64,000 nt of DNA from Terribacillus halophilus (GCF_900162685.1 NZ_LT727828.1:1049678-1113677), one strand, 5' to 3'. Positions 43,254-51,171 are shown, counted from the stretch's first letter. Notes: a model not told the origin generated them from the sequence alone. Program-made: numbers and translations.

Positions 43254-43670
43254 TTACGAGTGGTGACACGTCGGGCATAGTCCATATAGCTCGAAAGCGT
43301 GTGTATGAATATGATAATCTGCGAGTTCTTCTGTGTAAACTGGCAGCGGGCATTTTTCGAGCGGTTTCGTCAGCCCGCAGCTTTCACACACAAAATGATG
43401 ATGATGGGTGCCGCTTTTACATGCAATTTTAAACAGTTTTTCGCCGTTCTTCTCACGTGACTCCAGTAATTCCAGCTGCTCAAACAACCGGAGGTTTCGG
43501 TAGATTGTATCCAGGCTGATGCCTTGATAGCTTGTCTCCATAAATGCAAGCAGCGCTTTTGCACTTCGATATCCTTTAGCATGGACAAAGTAAGAAAGGA
43601 TATCTGCACGTTTGTCTGTGTACTTATGACCGTTTTCCTTTAGAATAGCAATGCCTTCATCCAGTAGCAT
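43254..43670 (-). CDS. zur: Zinc uptake regulator Zur (Fur family)
   Basis: The ATG at 43668-43670, seven bases after AAAGGGG, gives 138 residues; it overlaps the znuB stop (TGATG). The N-terminal winged helix (about 10-80, GISLDTIYRNLRLFEQL) precedes a metal domain with HHHHFVCESCG and the C-terminal CPTCHH, giving the structural Cys4 zinc site. It represses zinc uptake genes when zinc is sufficient. PerR or Fur identity is unlikely given operon context and the Zur boxes upstream. Confidence 0.9.
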   Translation of the reverse strand: MLLDEGIAILKENGHKYTDKRADILSYFVHAKGYRSAKALLAFMETSYQGISLDTIYRNLRLFEQLELLESREKNGEKLFKIACKSGTHHHHFVCESCGLTKPLEKCPLPVYTEELADYHIHTHAFELYGLCPTCHHS

Positions 43671-44536
43671 CAAGATACCCCTTTCTCAAATGCACGATTC
43701 CGTTTAGTGGCTAACATTATCTTTTGTGCAAGAAAACTAAACAGAAGAATTAAGATGGACACAACAACAATCGTTCCTCCAGGCGGGATTTCAAAATAAT
43801 AACCAGAAAACAAACCGGCAATGACCGACGTTTCACCGAAAAGAATAGATAAGACAATCGTCTGTTTGAATCCTCTTGCCAATCGAATGGCTGCGGCCAC
43901 AGGAATAGTCATCATCGCTGAAACAAGTAATACGCCGACGATACGAATGCTGGCAGCAATTACTAAGGCTGTCAGCAGCATGAAGATAAAGTGAATCACG
44001 CGCGCATGTAAGCCGCTCACACGAGCATGCTCTTCGTCAAAGGAGAGGACAAGCAGCTGTTTGTACAAGATGCCGATGACAAGCAGTACAATCACGCTGA
44101 TGACTAAGATGACACGCAAATCTTCACTGCTCACGGCAGAGACAGAGCCAAACAAGTAAGAGAATAAATCAGTCGTGAAGCCATTTGCCAAAGAAATAAA
44201 TATGACACTCAGTCCGACGCCGCCAGATAGAATAATCGGAATGGCAATTTCCTCGAAGTTACGAAACATATTCCGCAGTTTCTCAATAAGTAAAGAAGCA
44301 AGAACAGAGAAACCGAGCCCTGCATAAAACGGTGACAGCAGGGGTGTTGCCATTTTCTTTTCGAGCAGCAAACCAAATGCAATACCAGCCAACGTGACAT
44401 GTGATAAAGCATCGGCAATAAGTGAAAGCCTGCGGACGACGACAAAACATCCTAGCAGCGGAGCAATTAAGCCGATTAACAAGCCTGTGTATAACGTATT
44501 GCGAAGAAACTCAAATTGGAGAAAATCAGCAATCAT
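43670..44536 (-). CDS. znuB: Zinc ABC transporter permease (ZnuB/AdcB)
   Basis: This 288-residue polytopic permease of the ABC-3 family has GCFVVVRRLSLIADALSHVTLAG (about 29-51, part: RRLSLIADALSHVTLAG), and VVGVLLVSAMMTIPVAAA near residue 200. It overlaps znuC by four bases. Together with ZnuC it imports Zn2+ delivered by a surface lipoprotein that is not encoded here. Confidence 0.93.
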   Translation of the reverse strand: MIADFLQFEFLRNTLYTGLLIGLIAPLLGCFVVVRRLSLIADALSHVTLAGIAFGLLLEKKMATPLLSPFYAGLGFSVLASLLIEKLRNMFRNFEEIAIPIILSGGVGLSVIFISLANGFTTDLFSYLFGSVSAVSSEDLRVILVISVIVLLVIGILYKQLLVLSFDEEHARVSGLHARVIHFIFMLLTALVIAASIRIVGVLLVSAMMTIPVAAAIRLARGFKQTIVLSILFGETSVIAGLFSGYYFEIPPGGTIVVVSILILLFSFLAQKIMLATKRNRAFEKGVS

Positions 44537-45261
44537 GCTCGAATACCCCGCAATACTTGGAATTCCGTTTCAGGAAGGGTGAAATGCTCAGGACTGCCCT
44601 CGTATTGCACTTGCTGATCCAAATAAACAAGCTTGGAAGCATGCTGCGCAATGCCTGCAAGATCATGTGTGATCATGACTAATGTAAGCCCAGTCTCTTT
44701 ATTCAAGCGGTGCAGCAATTCGTAAAAACCTTTAACATTGGCATGGTCGATCCCGACCGTTGGCTCATCCAGAATGATTAATTCCGGCTGGCTCACAAGT
44801 GCTCGTGCGATAAATACACGCTGCTGCTGTCCGCCAGATAAGCTGCTAATGTTTTGGTGCAAGTAATCTGACATGTCTACTTGCGCAACTGCTTGTTTTA
44901 CAGCAGTCCGATGTTTCGTAGTAAATCTTTTAAAATAACCGATTTTTGGCGTGAGGCCCATTGCGACAACTTCAAATACTGTCGCAGGGAAGGCTTTATT
45001 AAAGGAGTTCGCCTTTTGGGAAACAAAACTTACTTTATTCCAATCTTTAAAGGAAGATACAGACTCGCCGAAAAGCTCGATGGAGCCTTTGTTTGGCTGC
45101 AAAAGTCCAAGTGCCAATTTAATCAATGTTGTTTTCCCGCCGCCGTTTGGTCCAATTAATCCAAGGAAGTCTCCGCTTTTTACATCAAGCGAAACATCAC
45201 GCAGAGCAGCTTTATTTTCATAAGAGAAATGAATATTGTTTATATGAAGGATAGATTCCAT
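44533..45261 (-). CDS. znuC: Zinc ABC transporter ATPase (ZnuC/AdcC)
   Basis: This 242-residue ABC ATPase has Walker A GPNGGGKTT (about 37-45), signature SLSGGQQQR and Walker B PELIILDEPTVGID. It is of the metal-uptake (ABC-3) subfamily. First gene of the operon, downstream of two Zur boxes. The ATG follows AGAAAGGTGATAGAAG. Confidence 0.93.
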   Translation of the reverse strand: MESILHINNIHFSYENKAALRDVSLDVKSGDFLGLIGPNGGGKTTLIKLALGLLQPNKGSIELFGESVSSFKDWNKVSFVSQKANSFNKAFPATVFEVVAMGLTPKIGYFKRFTTKHRTAVKQAVAQVDMSDYLHQNISSLSGGQQQRVFIARALVSQPELIILDEPTVGIDHANVKGFYELLHRLNKETGLTLVMITHDLAGIAQHASKLVYLDQQVQYEGSPEHFTLPETEFQVLRGIRA

Positions 45262-45303
45262 CTTCTATCACCTTTCTAATTCCGTACTCGTTCACAAGAG
45301 ACT

Positions 45304-45332
45304 ATTCTATCGTAATCATTTCGATTTGTAAA
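45304..45332 (-). promoter_or_regulatory. Promoter of the zinc operon
   Basis: On the minus strand TTTACA (45327-45332), 17 bases, TAGAAT (45304-45309). The first Zur box fills most of the spacer and adjoins the -10. Confidence 0.7.
45310..45324. promoter_or_regulatory. Zur box 1
   Basis: TCGTAATCATTTCGA differs from the B. subtilis 7-1-7 Zur consensus TCGTAATNATTACGA at one position. It is inside the promoter spacer. Confidence 0.82.
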
Positions 45333-45347
45333 TCATAATCGTTTCGA
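45333..45347. promoter_or_regulatory. Zur box 2 (weaker)
   Basis: TCATAATCGTTTCGA has three differences from the consensus. It lies 23 bases from box 1, upstream of the -35, so the two sites may be bound cooperatively. Confidence 0.6.
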
Positions 45348-45427
45348 TTTATGTGAATTTGAAGTTATGTATAGCTATCAATTGGTGTTGTGGTAATGTG
45401 TGAAGGATTTTTAGCTAAATAAAAAGA

Positions 45428-45460
45428 AAAATCCAATCGAATAAAGATCGGATTTTTCCA
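45428..45460 (-). terminator. Terminator after the ABC-2 permease gene
   Basis: AAAAATCCAATCGAATA pairs with GATCGGATTTTT with small mismatches; T residues follow on the minus strand (TTTTTCTTTTTATTT). It begins a few bases after the permease stop. Confidence 0.7.
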
Positions 45461-45466
45461 TGACGC

Positions 45467-46534
45467 TTACACTGTTGCAGTTTTTTTATCTTTTGCCACA
45501 TATTGTATTTGCTGCTTCTTCAGCATGACTGCTGCACAACTCAATGCAAATGTAATAACTAAGATTAATACAAGGTGAAGAACATTCGCAGAGGCACCTT
45601 CTCCATTATAGATAAGCTGTGCGAATCCTTGTACACCATTTGATGCAGGAAGAATATTACCAATAACACGGAACACAGGAGAAAGCATGTCTACAGGAAT
45701 AATATTTCCAGCAGTCATTAGCATAAACGGAATCATTGCAACGTTGAACAACGCACCAGCATTGCCAAAGATAGCAAAGCTCATTTGTGTGAAGCTGATG
45801 CAAGCAAACGCTACAAGCAGCTCAAATTCCCATAGCTGCATGTAAGAAGCTGCAACATCATTCATCACAGCGTGAATGGTAACAATAATGGTTGGTACAA
45901 TAATACCGATAATAGCCAGAAGCAGCTGTTTATTCCAGAAGACTTGCCACTTTCCGAATTTGCGGTTCAAGATTTGTGTGACAATATTAAATTGGATGTT
46001 CATTGTCATGAATGCGATGAATACGATGAAACCTAGCATCATTGGTACCATGGAAGTAGCAAAGTTACTAATGGAATTTTCTTTCATAATATCTGCTTGT
46101 ACATGGGAACCGCCGATAGAGGCAGTCATCTGTCGAGCTGCACTTTCAGCTGCAGATAAAGCAACCTGTGAATTGGCACTGTTCATATGGAATTCCAGAG
46201 AAGTATCCTCTTGTGCAGCTAAATGCTTCGTGAAAGCTTCTGGAATAACAATCATCATTGTGATGTCATTCGCATCCAACTGCTCTCTTGCATCTTTATA
46301 GGATGTAACTTCCGTATCAAACGGCAAATTCGCCATCATTTGTTCTGCAACTGAATCAGCCTGACTGCCGTCCTCGTTGACCACAGCGACTTCCAAGCGG
46401 TCGAAGTGACTAGTAGCATCGTGATAGCCAGTCAGCCAAATAATAGCAAATAATAACGGAACGATAATAGCAAAAGCTATACCTACTTTTGTATTAGGGA
46501 TTTTCATCATTTCCCGTAAAGGTTGTAAACGCAA
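45467..46534 (-). CDS. ABC-2 type permease, YhgE/Pip-like
   Basis: This 355-residue protein has one N-terminal membrane segment, a long extracellular domain (about 45-160: VAVVNEDGSQADSVAEQMM, MMIVIPEAFTKHLAAQ) and five or six C-terminal segments, the layout of YhgE/Pip-type ABC-2 exporters. Start is TTG at 46534, eight bases after AGGAG. No ATPase adjoins it, so it may act alone or with an unlinked ATPase. It follows a MarR gene by 54 bases, suggesting inducible export of a toxic compound. Confidence 0.82.
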   Translation of the reverse strand: MRLQPLREMMKIPNTKVGIAFAIIVPLLFAIIWLTGYHDATSHFDRLEVAVVNEDGSQADSVAEQMMANLPFDTEVTSYKDAREQLDANDITMMIVIPEAFTKHLAAQEDTSLEFHMNSANSQVALSAAESAARQMTASIGGSHVQADIMKENSISNFATSMVPMMLGFIVFIAFMTMNIQFNIVTQILNRKFGKWQVFWNKQLLLAIIGIIVPTIIVTIHAVMNDVAASYMQLWEFELLVAFACISFTQMSFAIFGNAGALFNVAMIPFMLMTAGNIIPVDMLSPVFRVIGNILPASNGVQGFAQLIYNGEGASANVLHLVLILVITFALSCAAVMLKKQQIQYVAKDKKTATV

Positions 46535-46560
46535 AAATAAAACTCCTATCTATAATTTAA

Positions 46561-46572
46561 TTGCATGTGCAT
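46561..46572. promoter_or_regulatory. Second MarR-type operator candidate
   Basis: TTGCATGTGCAT shares TTGCATGTGCA with the operator at 47042-47053 (opposite strand). It lies between marR and the permease gene, where it could allow separate control of the permease. Confidence 0.5.
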
Positions 46573-46588
46573 GTATTTAATGAAAAAA

Positions 46589-47011
46589 TCACTGCAAATT
46601 CTGATGCAGTTTTCGAATCAGAGTATGCAGTGTTTTTATATCTTCTTGTTGGAAACCTTGATACGCGTTTGTTTCAATTTCGTCTACCTTTGGTATGATC
46701 TCGGAAACTAATTGCCGTCCTGCGTCTGTAATCTGCAAGCGGATAGCTCTCCGGTCGTGAGGATCATGTCTTCGGTTGACGAGGCCTTTCTTGACTAATT
46801 TATCAACTATCTTGGTAACAGTCGTTTGCTCTCTCTCGGTGACATCAGCAAGTTCTTTCTGCGTGACATCATCTTGCTTGTCCAATTCAGCAACAAGAGA
46901 GAATTGTTCGGGCGTCAGTTCGAATTGCTGAAGCATACGTGATGTTTCCCGCTTTAAAGACAGATAAGTTCGTGATAAAAGAAGACCCAACTCGTCATTT
47001 CTCGTGTCCAT
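46589..47011 (-). CDS. MarR-family transcriptional regulator
   Basis: This 140-residue winged-helix protein has LTPEQFSLVAELDKQD, VTQKELADVTEREQTTVTKIVDKLVKKGLVNR (parts: TQKELADVTEREQTTV) and the wing DPHDRRAIRLQITDAGR, the classical MarR layout. It probably represses itself and the downstream ABC-2 permease. AAAGGAGCGGACC precedes the ATG. Confidence 0.92.
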   Translation of the reverse strand: MDTRNDELGLLLSRTYLSLKRETSRMLQQFELTPEQFSLVAELDKQDDVTQKELADVTEREQTTVTKIVDKLVKKGLVNRRHDPHDRRAIRLQITDAGRQLVSEIIPKVDEIETNAYQGFQQEDIKTLHTLIRKLHQNLQ

Positions 47012-47041
47012 GGTCCGCTCCTTTCAGATAGTTCCATAAAG

Positions 47042-47053
47042 TTGCACATGCAA
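47042..47053. promoter_or_regulatory. MarR operator candidate over the transcription start
   Basis: TTGCACATGCAA is a perfect palindrome (TTGCA-NN-TGCAA) directly downstream of the marR -10 box, where a bound dimer would block initiation. Confidence 0.65.
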
Positions 47054-47055
47054 GT

Positions 47056-47084
47056 ATATTACTAGGTGGAAGTTATTCCGTCAA
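47056..47084 (-). promoter_or_regulatory. Promoter of the marR operon
   Basis: On the minus strand TTGACG (47079-47084), 17 bases, TAATAT (47056-47061). Confidence 0.75.
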
Positions 47085-47109
47085 CAAAAAACTTTTGATG
47101 TATAAGCAG

Positions 47110-47140
47110 AAAAACGGACAACCATGACAGATTGTCCGTT
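47110..47140 (-). terminator. Terminator after the CotF-like pair
   Basis: AACGGACAA and TTGTCCGTT form a 9-bp stem around CCATGACAGA; on the minus strand TTTTTCTG follows. Confidence 0.8.
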
Positions 47141-47146
47141 CGCTTT

Positions 47147-47470
47147 TCATGTATATGGAAGTTCTTGACGCGTTTGGCTAAACTGCTGGTAAGCTTGCTC
47201 TACTTTTTGCTGAGGTGCTTCTTCTAAACTGTACCAGCCATGCTGAAACATCAAATTATACAAGTTGCGCTGCGCATCTTGGGTTTCCTTAAATATGCGG
47301 GCAACTGTTTCATATAGTGACTGATTGCTCATTTCGTTTAAGGCGGTACTATAAGATGCTGTCATATATTTTTCTGTGGCAAGCAAATCGGTAATATGAT
47401 CACGGTCGTTCATGTCTTGTGTTGTTGGTACTGGTGTTTGGCTGTTTTGAATCTTTTGGCTCTCTGGCAT
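47147..47470 (-). CDS. CotF-like spore coat protein
   Basis: This 107-residue protein has the CotF core: DRDHITDLLATEKYMTASYS (about 22-41), ETVARIFKETQDAQRNLYNL and the aromatic end GWYSLEEAPQQKVEQAYQQF. The N-terminal 20 residues are Gln/Pro/Thr-rich. It is 12 bases downstream of a related small gene and shares its terminator. Expected in the spore coat, expressed from a mother-cell sigma factor; no sporulation promoter was identified. Confidence 0.8.
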   Translation of the reverse strand: MPESQKIQNSQTPVPTTQDMNDRDHITDLLATEKYMTASYSTALNEMSNQSLYETVARIFKETQDAQRNLYNLMFQHGWYSLEEAPQQKVEQAYQQFSQTRQELPYT

Positions 47471-47482
47471 CGTGTTACCTCC

Positions 47483-47722
47483 TTAATTGAGCGGTTTGGT
47501 TTTTAAATGTTCAAGCAGCATATCGTAATGACGCTGATGCATTTGTCCAACTGTGTGCAATGCTTCCTGCGCATCTGTCAGCTGCAATTCACCTGCAGCG
47601 TGCTGGGCTTTCTTGGCTGCATTCAAGTTCCAGTTGAGCATATCACTTAAATAAAGCAAATCTTTTCCTGAAATCATTTCCGGCGGTTGGAGCATCACAT
47701 CTTGCGAATTGTCTAATGGCAC
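47483..47722 (-). CDS. Small CotF-related helical protein
   Basis: This 79-residue protein has two predicted helices (GKDLLYLSDMLNWNLNAAKKAQ and LTDAQEALHTVGQMHQRHYDMLLEHL; parts: GKDLLYLSDMLNWNL, QMHQRHYDMLLEHL), a pattern found in small partners of CotF-like proteins (YraF/YhcQ-type neighbours). AAGGAGGG precedes the ATG. With the following gene it forms a two-gene spore-coat unit. Confidence 0.75.
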   Translation of the reverse strand: MPLDNSQDVMLQPPEMISGKDLLYLSDMLNWNLNAAKKAQHAAGELQLTDAQEALHTVGQMHQRHYDMLLEHLKTKPLN

Positions 47723-47833
47723 GAGAATCCCTCCTTTTTCCTATTTATCGTGCCCGATTTTCTGCTGGTTATTCTGCACCCATGTTGCAGAGGACTATGC
47801 TAAAATAGCAGTATTAAAAGGAAGGAGATCTGT

Positions 47834-48193
47834 ATGTTCCGATTTTATTGGTACCCAAATTGCAATACATGCAAAAACGCGAAAAAGTGGCTTGAGGAGC
47901 ACCAAGTTCCGTATGAGGCAATACATATTGTAGAAACACCGCCAAGCCCGGAAGTGCTGCAGGAAGCAGCGGACAAAAGCGGCCTGCCATTGACGAAATT
48001 ATTTAATACGAGTGGCAAAGTGTACCGCGAAGGCGGCTACAAAGACAAAATCAAAGAAGCGGATGATGCACAGTTAAAAGCTTGGCTCTCTGAAAACGGC
48101 ATGCTAATCAAACGCCCGCTTCTTATCGGGAAAAATCAAGCAGCTGTTGGCTTTAAGCCAGAGGTATATACGTCTGTGACAGCAGCAAATTAA
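47834..48193 (+). CDS. ArsC/Spx-like protein (YusI)
   Basis: This 119-residue thioredoxin-fold protein of the ArsC family has the CxxC pair at C10 and C13 (YPNCNTCKNAKKWL), LTKLFNTSGKVYRE and KRPLLIGKNQAAVGF. It is of the YusI/YffB type, probably a glutathione- or bacillithiol-linked reductase rather than an arsenate reductase. Its position before gcvH equals B. subtilis yusI-gcvH. AAGGAGATCTGT precedes the ATG. Confidence 0.88.
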   Translation: MFRFYWYPNCNTCKNAKKWLEEHQVPYEAIHIVETPPSPEVLQEAADKSGLPLTKLFNTSGKVYREGGYKDKIKEADDAQLKAWLSENGMLIKRPLLIGKNQAAVGFKPEVYTSVTAAN

Positions 48194-48276
48194 GCTGAAA
48201 CGGTGGTAATTTTAGCTATTAGCTTTTATAGTAAATATGTTAGCTATTCTTGTAGAAAATAGGTGGAGGAATTAAT

Positions 48277-48666
48277 ATGAGCAACTTACCGAAAGATCTT
48301 CGTTATACAGATGAACATGAATGGATCAAAAAAGAAGAAGGCAGCCAGTACCGCATTGGTATTACTGACTTCGCTCAAGATGAACTAGGCGACATCGTAT
48401 TCGTCGAGCTTCCATCGGTTGGTGACGAGTTAAAAGCGGACGAGCCATTTGGCAGCGTGGAATCTGTCAAAACAGTTTCTGAACTGTATGCTCCGCTCAG
48501 TGGTAAAGTCGTATCTGTCAATGAGGACTTGGACGACAGCCCAGAATTCGTAAATGAATCCCCATATGAGAAAGCATGGATGATTGTAATAGAAACAGAC
48601 GATGAAGCAGCCTTTGAGCGCCTTCTTTCCACTGAAGAATATGAGGCAAAAATCAAAGAAGATTAA
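48277..48666 (+). CDS. gcvH: Glycine cleavage system H protein
   Basis: This 129-residue lipoyl-domain protein carries the lipoylation lysine K65 in [13 protein letters not shown]. It shuttles the aminomethyl group of glycine between P and T proteins; in Bacillus it is also the octanoyl/lipoyl donor for other lipoylated enzymes. GGTGGAGGAATTAAT precedes the ATG. The P and T genes are elsewhere, as in B. subtilis. Confidence 0.96.
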   Translation: MSNLPKDLRYTDEHEWIKKEEGSQYRIGITDFAQDELGDIVFVELPSVGDELKADEPFGSVESVKTVSELYAPLSGKVVSVNEDLDDSPEFVNESPYEKAWMIVIETDDEAAFERLLSTEEYEAKIKED

Positions 48667-48809
48667 TTTTTTGGAGCCCTTGTTGATATCTGTTGGCAAG
48701 GGCGGCGGTTTCTGTTCATATAATATGGCAAGCGTCATTGCTAAGCTGCCTTTATTCGGAGCACGGGCAAAGAAGCAATCAAATATCGATCAGAATAGGT
48801 GATGCCAAA

Positions 48810-49160
48810 ATGGGTGATGAGGGAAAAGTCATTATCGTAGAAGGACGTTCGGATAAAGAGCAGATAAGAAAGATCATCGATGAGGAAGTGACGATCATCT
48901 GTACCAATGGCACGTTGGGAATCGAGCGGCTGGAGCAGCTGTTGTATGACTATGACTTGGATCACAAAGAAGTATATATTATGGTGGATGAGGACAGTGC
49001 CGGTCATAAGCTGCGAAAACAGTTAGCCCGAGAGCTGCCGCATGCCCAGCATATTTACGTAGACAGAACCTATCGAGAGGTAGCGGCTACCCCGGCCCCT
49101 GAATTGGCCACAGCCCTGCTTAGCAGAAGCATCATGGTGCATCCATTCTTCCTCGTCTGA
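48810..49160 (+). CDS. Toprim-domain protein (YusF)
   Basis: Starting at ATG 48810 (after AGGTGATGCC) the product has 116 residues containing one Toprim domain: VIIVEGRSDKEQIRKII (about 7-23, catalytic Glu), then TLGIERLEQLL and YIMVDEDSAGHKLR (DxD). Stand-alone Toprim proteins of this type act on nucleic acids, related to RNase M5 and DnaG. The exact reaction of YusF is unknown. The order gcvH-yusF-yusE equals B. subtilis except that a yusG gene is missing. Confidence 0.85.
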   Translation: MGDEGKVIIVEGRSDKEQIRKIIDEEVTIICTNGTLGIERLEQLLYDYDLDHKEVYIMVDEDSAGHKLRKQLARELPHAQHIYVDRTYREVAATPAPELATALLSRSIMVHPFFLV

Positions 49161-49178
49161 AGAAAGAAGGGATGAATT

Positions 49179-49478
49179 ATTAATATTATCGAAACAGATG
49201 TCCAGTCCATAATCCAAGAAGGACAGGCAAGGATTTTTGTGCATACGCCGTTTTGCGGCACTTGTCAGCTGGCTGAAAGAATGCTGCAGGCAGTAGAGGC
49301 GGTCATGAAAAAGGAATATTATTATAAACTGAACGCTTCTCTGTTCCCAGACTTTATGCAGAAGCATCAAATTGAGAGTGTACCTTGTCTCATTACTTTC
49401 CAAGATGGTCAAGTAAAAGATAAGACATATGCCTTTCAGTCTGTTCAGCATATGCTGGCAAAAACGATCAGCGAATAA
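49179..49478 (+). CDS. Thioredoxin-like protein (YusE), apparent ATT start
   Basis: The product has a thioredoxin fold with CGTC in VHTPFCGTCQLAER and ESVPCLITFQDGQV, matching B. subtilis YusE. Alignment by pattern needs about 20 residues before the first canonical start (GTG 49239), namely INIIETDVQSIIQEGQARIF. The frame is open back to a TGA at 49173, with no ATG, GTG or TTG. AGAAGG is eight bases before an ATT at 49179-49181, which is the best initiation site and gives 99 residues. If GTG is used instead, the first strand and helix are lost. Confidence 0.75.
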   Translation: MNIIETDVQSIIQEGQARIFVHTPFCGTCQLAERMLQAVEAVMKKEYYYKLNASLFPDFMQKHQIESVPCLITFQDGQVKDKTYAFQSVQHMLAKTISE

Positions 49479-49510
49479 AACAGCTTTCTATTGCGGAAAG
49501 CTGTTTTTTC
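49479..49510 (+). terminator. Terminator after yusE
   Basis: AACAGCTTTC and GAAAGCTGTT pair around TATTGCG, followed by TTTTC. It separates yusE from yusD. Confidence 0.85.
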
Positions 49511-49563
49511 TTGCAGGAAAATGGGTCGTAAAGAGCCAAATACAGGTGGAGGAGGGATGCTGG

Positions 49564-49893
49564 ATGATCATCGAAAATTTGACGAAGCTAAAACGACAAA
49601 TTGAGGAGAGGGAAGATTTGCTGCCGTTATGCAATGATAAACGGCTGAAGGTCTTCATTGACTGGGGTCATGACCATTACGATTTGTATATTGATCGAAG
49701 CAGCCTCACAACACCTGCACCAAAGCCTTATGGGTTTCTGCATATCCGAACGGATGAACAGACGGTACAGCAACTGCTTACAGGTGCAGTAAAACTGCGC
49801 AGCCTCCGGGCTGAGCAGGCAGTCGATGGTGATTATCAGCATATTCTGCTAATGGAGGCGCTGCTGCTTCTTGGAGCGGAGAAAAGTCTGTAA
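49564..49893 (+). CDS. YusD-like small protein
   Basis: Starting at ATG 49564 (after GGTGGAGGAGGG) the product has 109 residues. It is soluble, with VFIDWGHDHYDLYIDRSS, PYGFLHIRTDEQTVQQLLTG and a helical end HILLMEALLLLGA, a layout recalling SCP2-like lipid-binding folds as proposed for YusD. Position just before the S-box met operon is as in B. subtilis. Function unknown. Confidence 0.72.
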   Translation: MIIENLTKLKRQIEEREDLLPLCNDKRLKVFIDWGHDHYDLYIDRSSLTTPAPKPYGFLHIRTDEQTVQQLLTGAVKLRSLRAEQAVDGDYQHILLMEALLLLGAEKSL

Positions 49894-49899
49894 AATATG

Positions 49900-49928
49900 T
49901 TGACAGAATTATTGACTAATGCTAGAAT
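49900..49928 (+). promoter_or_regulatory. Promoter of the met operon
   Basis: TTGACA (49900-49905), 17 bases, TAGAAT (49923-49928): near-consensus SigA promoter, so control is mainly by the downstream riboswitch. Confidence 0.85.
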
Positions 49929-49952
49929 CCAATTTAGCAATCATATACGAAA

Positions 49953-50054
49953 CTCTTATCCAGAGTGGCGGAGGGACTGGCCCGATGAAGCCCGGCAACC
50001 ACAGGTAATCCTGTATGGTGCCAATTCCTGCAGGGAAACCTGTACAGATGAGAG
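49953..50054 (+). promoter_or_regulatory. SAM riboswitch (S-box) aptamer
   Basis: CTCTTATC at the 5' end pairs with GATGAGAG at the 3' end (P1). Between them are the hallmark S-box blocks CCAGAGTGGCGGAGGGACTG, GGCCCGATGAAGCCCGGCAA and CCACAGGTA. When S-adenosylmethionine is plentiful the P1 helix is held and the downstream terminator forms, switching off metNPQ. Confidence 0.96.
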
Positions 50055-50074
50055 AACAATTATTGACACTTAGG

Positions 50075-50114
50075 AAGCGTCTTTTTGTTCTCAAACAAAA
50101 AGACGCTTTTTTTA
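50075..50114 (+). terminator. Terminator of the SAM riboswitch
   Basis: AAGCGTCTTTTTGTT pairs with AACAAAAAGACGCTT and is followed by TTTTT. It is the expression platform of the S-box. Confidence 0.93.
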
Positions 50115-50148
50115 TGCTTAAAAAGCACCATAGAAAGGAGGAGCGGAA

Positions 50149-51171
50149 TTGATCACAATCAAAAACCTCTCCAAGACATATCGTACGAAAAAACAGAATA
50201 TTACAGCAGTCGATCAACTGAATATGACGATTGAATCAGGTGAGATCTTCGGTGTTATTGGCTACAGCGGTGCTGGGAAAAGTACATTCGTACGCCTGCT
50301 GAATCGTCTCGAAGAACCGACTGCTGGTGAAATAATTATTGATGGTAAGGACATTGTTAAACAGCGTAAAAATGAACTCCGTCTTGCCAGACAAGAAATC
50401 GGAATGGTTTTCCAGCATTTTAACTTGCTTTGGTCCCGAACCGTGCACCAGAACATTGCCTTTCCATTGGAAATCGCTGGTGTACCGAAGAAGGAACGTA
50501 AAGCAAAAGTAGACCATTTAATCGAGTTAGTAGGATTGAAAGGTCGGGAAAGTGCTTATCCATCGCAACTGAGCGGCGGTCAAAAGCAGCGTGTTGGTAT
50601 TGCCCGAGCGCTTGCAAACGATCCGAAAGTATTGCTTTGTGACGAAGCAACATCTGCATTGGATCCAGAAACAACAGATTCCATCTTAGACCTGTTAGTA
50701 GACATCAACAAACGTCTAGGATTGACGATTATCCTTATTACACATGAAATGAACGTAATTAGTAAGATCTGTCACCGTGTAGCTGTTATGGATACAGGTA
50801 AAGTTGTAGAAGAAGGGGACGCCGTACATGTATTCCAAAATCCGCAGCAGGCAGTCACGAAGCGTTTTGTGCAGCAGCTGGACGGAAGTGAAAAATACGA
50901 GTCCTTGTCCTCAGCAGTATTGAATGAGGGAACAGGAACAATCATTAAACTTTCCTTCTCTGGCGAAAATGTCAATCAGACAATTGTCAGCCAAACTGCG
51001 AAACAATGTGACGTAGACATCAACATTATGCAAGGAAATGTGCTTCAGACACATAGCGGAGCAGTTGGAAGTTTATTCTTGCAGCTGGTAGGCAGTGAAA
51101 CAGAAGTAGAGAAGGCGCTGAACTTCATCCGCAGTGCAAATGTAAAAGCGGAGGTGCAGGAGCTTGTTTGA
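50149..51171 (+). CDS. metN: Methionine ABC transporter ATPase
   Basis: This 340-residue ATPase has Walker A GYSGAGKST (about 38-46), signature QLSGGQKQR, Walker B LLCDEATSALD and a C-terminal ACT-like NIL domain (about 265-340) that binds methionine and inhibits transport. Start is TTG at 50149 after AAAGGAGGAGCGGAA. First gene of metNPQ under S-box control. Confidence 0.96.
   Translation: MITIKNLSKTYRTKKQNITAVDQLNMTIESGEIFGVIGYSGAGKSTFVRLLNRLEEPTAGEIIIDGKDIVKQRKNELRLARQEIGMVFQHFNLLWSRTVHQNIAFPLEIAGVPKKERKAKVDHLIELVGLKGRESAYPSQLSGGQKQRVGIARALANDPKVLLCDEATSALDPETTDSILDLLVDINKRLGLTIILITHEMNVISKICHRVAVMDTGKVVEEGDAVHVFQNPQQAVTKRFVQQLDGSEKYESLSSAVLNEGTGTIIKLSFSGENVNQTIVSQTAKQCDVDINIMQGNVLQTHSGAVGSLFLQLVGSETEVEKALNFIRSANVKAEVQELV

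Noticed and set aside
43470-43673. Alternative identity of the Fur-family gene as Fur or PerR
   Set aside because: It is inside an operon with zinc transporter genes that is itself preceded by Zur boxes; Zur is the simplest reading.
48676-48703. GCCCTTG/CAAGGGC stem after gcvH, considered as a terminator
   Set aside because: It is followed by GGCGGTTTCTG, not a T-run, on the plus strand; no terminator on the minus strand either.
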